Assembly (NCBI GenBank): GCA_964632795.1
Contig: CAZWEZ010000096.1
Location: forward strand, 1 to 14,822
Length of the DNA: 14,822 nt
Origin: CAZWEZ01 sp964632795
GTDB lineage: Bacteria > Pseudomonadota > Alphaproteobacteria > Rhodospirillales > 2-02-FULL-58-16
Direction: 5' to 3'
The notes under the pieces are model-generated. The model ran no database searches. It was given only the letters and a program-made list of their open reading frames with translations, and had not been told where the DNA came from. Below are positions 13,294-14,822 of the stretch, piece after piece; the first letter of the stretch is position 1, and each line of letters starts with the position of its first letter. The translations under genes and the position numbers were made by a program.

Positions 13294-14571
13294 TTACCCC
13301 AGTTTCATGTTTTCGATGCCGACCAGTCGGTTGTAGAGCCAGTAGAGGGCCAGAATCAGGGCCAGCAGAATGGTCCCCAGCGCCCCCGCCATGCCCCAGT
13401 TGAGGGACGTCTTCATGTGATAGGCGATGAAGTTGCTGATCAGCTGGCCGGAGGCACCGCCGACCAGCGCCGGGGTGATGTAGTAGCCGATGGCAAGGAT
13501 GAAGACGAGCAGGCTGCCGGCGCCGATGCCGGGGATCGTCTGGGGCAGGTAGATCCGCCTGAAGGCGGTGAACGGGGTGGCGCCCAGCGACCGGGCGGCG
13601 TGGCTGGCGGCCGGCGAGATGGTCTTCATGACGCTGTAGAGCGGCAGGATCATGAACGGCAGCAGGATCTGGGTCATCGCGACCAGGGTGCCGGTCTGGT
13701 TGTAGATCATGCGGATGCGGCCCTCATCCGAGATGATATGCAGAAAGACCAGGATGTCGTTGATCACCCCGTTGCCCTGCAACAACACGATCCAGGTCGT
13801 GGTGCGGACCAGCAGCGAGGTCCAGAACGGCAACAGGACCATGATCATCAGCAGGTTGCTGGTCCTCAAGGGGAGCGTCGCCAGCAGATAGGAAACCGGA
13901 TATCCCAGCATCAGGCAGAACACCGTCACCAGCAGACTGAGCCGCAGGGTGCGGAGCCACAGGGTGATGTAGATCCGCCGCACCTCGGGCTGCATGACCA
14001 CGTTTCCGTCGGTATCGAAACGGCGGTCGACGCCGGCCAGGTAATGGACCACGGTGTAGCGTTGGCCGATCAGCTTGATCACCGCCCAGGTCTCGCGCTG
14101 GCCCCAGCGCTTGTCGATCTTGATCATCGCCTCCTTGTAGGGGCCGTGCCTGAGCTTGCCGGCTTTGCGGGCGGACATGGTGAGGAGGCTGCGCATGCCG
14201 CTCTTTTCATAGTTCAGCCGGGTCGCGACCCTGCCGATGGTTTGGTCCATCCTGGCCAGCTTGAGCTCCTTGGCCAGCGTCTCGAACGTCCACTCGTCGG
14301 GAAGATCCTGTCCGTCCCACCGTTCGAGCGCCGCCGTCGTTCCCGGCATGAACCGGCTCAGCGTCGGGTCGTCGACGCTGCGGAACAGCATGTCGGCGAT
14401 GGGGATGAGAAAGGTGACGAGAATGAACAGGAACAGCGGCACCACCAGGCCCAGGGCCTTCAGCCGCCGGCGGCGGTTGACCATCCCCAGCTTGACCTTC
14501 AGCGGTACGCCGTCGGCCGTCAGGATCCGCTCCCCGCCGCCGGGAACAACCGCCGTATCAATCGTCGCCAT
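13294..14571 (-). CDS. ABC transporter permease, PotB-like, with long extracytoplasmic loop
   Basis: A 425-residue permease, much longer than the ~280-310 residues usual for PotB-like subunits. Segment 1 is at ~40-60. A hydrophilic region of ~140 residues (61-~202), rich in Arg/Lys and with many helical stretches (FETLAKELKLARMDQTIG), follows before segment 2 (~205-230). The rest is a normal permease core, with segments to ~413 and an EAA-type loop, HAARSLGATPFTAFRRIYLP (324-343). The insertion between segments 1 and 2 should face the periplasm. GAGG lies seven bases before the ATG. Upstream is the binding-protein gene, and the second permease follows at once. Similar long-loop permeases exist in alphaproteobacterial polyamine-type operons, as far as I recall. 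Confidence 0.93.
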   Translation of the reverse strand: MATIDTAVVPGGGERILTADGVPLKVKLGMVNRRRRLKALGLVVPLFLFILVTFLIPIADMLFRSVDDPTLSRFMPGTTAALERWDGQDLPDEWTFETLAKELKLARMDQTIGRVATRLNYEKSGMRSLLTMSARKAGKLRHGPYKEAMIKIDKRWGQRETWAVIKLIGQRYTVVHYLAGVDRRFDTDGNVVMQPEVRRIYITLWLRTLRLSLLVTVFCLMLGYPVSYLLATLPLRTSNLLMIMVLLPFWTSLLVRTTTWIVLLQGNGVINDILVFLHIISDEGRIRMIYNQTGTLVAMTQILLPFMILPLYSVMKTISPAASHAARSLGATPFTAFRRIYLPQTIPGIGAGSLLVFILAIGYYITPALVGGASGQLISNFIAYHMKTSLNWGMAGALGTILLALILALYWLYNRLVGIENMKLG

Positions 14572-14628
14572 GAATCGCCTCTAGGTATAATGAATTAATG
14601 AAATTTCGCGGCCAGTCAAGGAAAGCGG

Positions 14629-14653
14629 GGGAGCGGGCGCCAGGCCCGCTCCC
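14629..14653. other. Intercistronic hairpin between binding protein and permease genes
   Basis: GGGAGCGGGC and GCCCGCTCCC form a perfect 10-bp stem around a 5-base GCCAG loop, in the 101-bp gap after the binding-protein stop. There is no T run. Such hairpins commonly protect the upstream binding-protein mRNA and let it be made in excess over permeases. A stand-alone promoter in the AT-rich stretch that follows (14580-14606) cannot be excluded. Confidence 0.6.
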
Positions 14654-14672
14654 GCCAGAGTATTGCCGACGC

Positions 14673-14822
14673 CTACTTGGCCAGCCAGGCGTTGAAGCGC
14701 TCGTTCAACTCGTCCGAGTGGTCGGCCCACCAGGCGAAATTATTCTGCAGCGCGTTCTTGAAGTTCTCCGGCGCCGTCGGCATGTGCGGCTTCATGTCGA
14801 TGCCGGTCTCGGCATGGGTCGA
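14673..14822 (-). CDS. ABC transporter substrate-binding protein, C-terminal 49 residues (5' end off the right edge)
   Basis: The frame enters at the window edge and ends at TAG (14673-14675). The visible end, including KNALQNNFAWWADHSDEL and the terminal ERFNAWLAK, is like the C-terminus of PotD/AfuA-type periplasmic binding proteins, where a Trp-rich helix packs against the core. Its place directly before two PotB/PotC-type permease genes supports this. The ligand pocket lies outside the window, so specificity cannot be judged. Confidence 0.75.
   Translation of the reverse strand, partial: STHAETGIDMKPHMPTAPENFKNALQNNFAWWADHSDELNERFNAWLAK

Noticed and set aside
13417..14598. A 393-codon plus-strand frame opposite the first permease
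   Set aside because: His/Gln/Asp-rich shadow of a membrane protein gene.

Overview
The window is GC-rich (the coding regions look well above 60% GC). It encodes FlbT, a flagellar regulator known from alphaproteobacteria, a non-pyrrolysine MttB/MttC-type corrinoid methyl-transfer pair and formate-tetrahydrofolate ligase. This fits a flagellated alphaproteobacterium of Rhodospirillales type, probably living on methylated amines and other small organic nitrogen compounds. The taxon is inferred from gene content only. No rRNA, tRNA, CRISPR array, transposase or phage gene was seen. No gene-free stretch exceeds 300 bases.

Left third (1-3726, all on the minus strand) is a flagellum-associated block. 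Transcription runs leftward: flbT, a hairpin terminator, an unrecognised 274-residue helical protein behind two tandem palindromes, a 20-codon micro-ORF, and a Gfo/Idh/MocA sugar-type oxidoreductase ending in a two-way terminator. Last comes a sigma-54-type promoter driving a large low-complexity Asp/Arg/Gln/Asn-rich protein. That protein runs off the left edge through an in-frame hexanucleotide repeat and may be a FliK-like hook-length protein. Divergent from flbT, on the plus strand, is a CxxCxxCC (YkgJ/FliB-domain) cysteine-cluster protein (3934-4656).

The middle (4853-7214, plus strand) is a tight two-gene unit: a group II pyridoxal-phosphate amino-acid decarboxylase followed one base later by a DMT/EamA exporter. 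It looks like an amine-producing and exporting (or amino-acid-using) pair. A short-chain dehydrogenase (7236-8018, minus) converges on it.

The right half (8040-14822) looks like a one-carbon/methylated-amine module. A 46-bp near-perfect palindrome and two further hairpins with GNRA-type loops lie between the dehydrogenase and the divergent mttB-like/mttC-like operon. After a strong two-way terminator come fhs (minus) and a PotB/PotC-like ABC transporter operon (minus): binding-protein C-terminus, permease with an unusually long extracytoplasmic loop, second permease. A likely scheme is uptake of a quaternary or tertiary amine by the ABC system, demethylation by the MttB homologue onto the MttC corrinoid, transfer of the methyl to tetrahydrofolate by an enzyme not in this window, and C1 balance through Fhs. 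The methyl acceptor enzyme, the corrinoid reactivase and the transporter ATPase are not here and could lie beyond the right edge.
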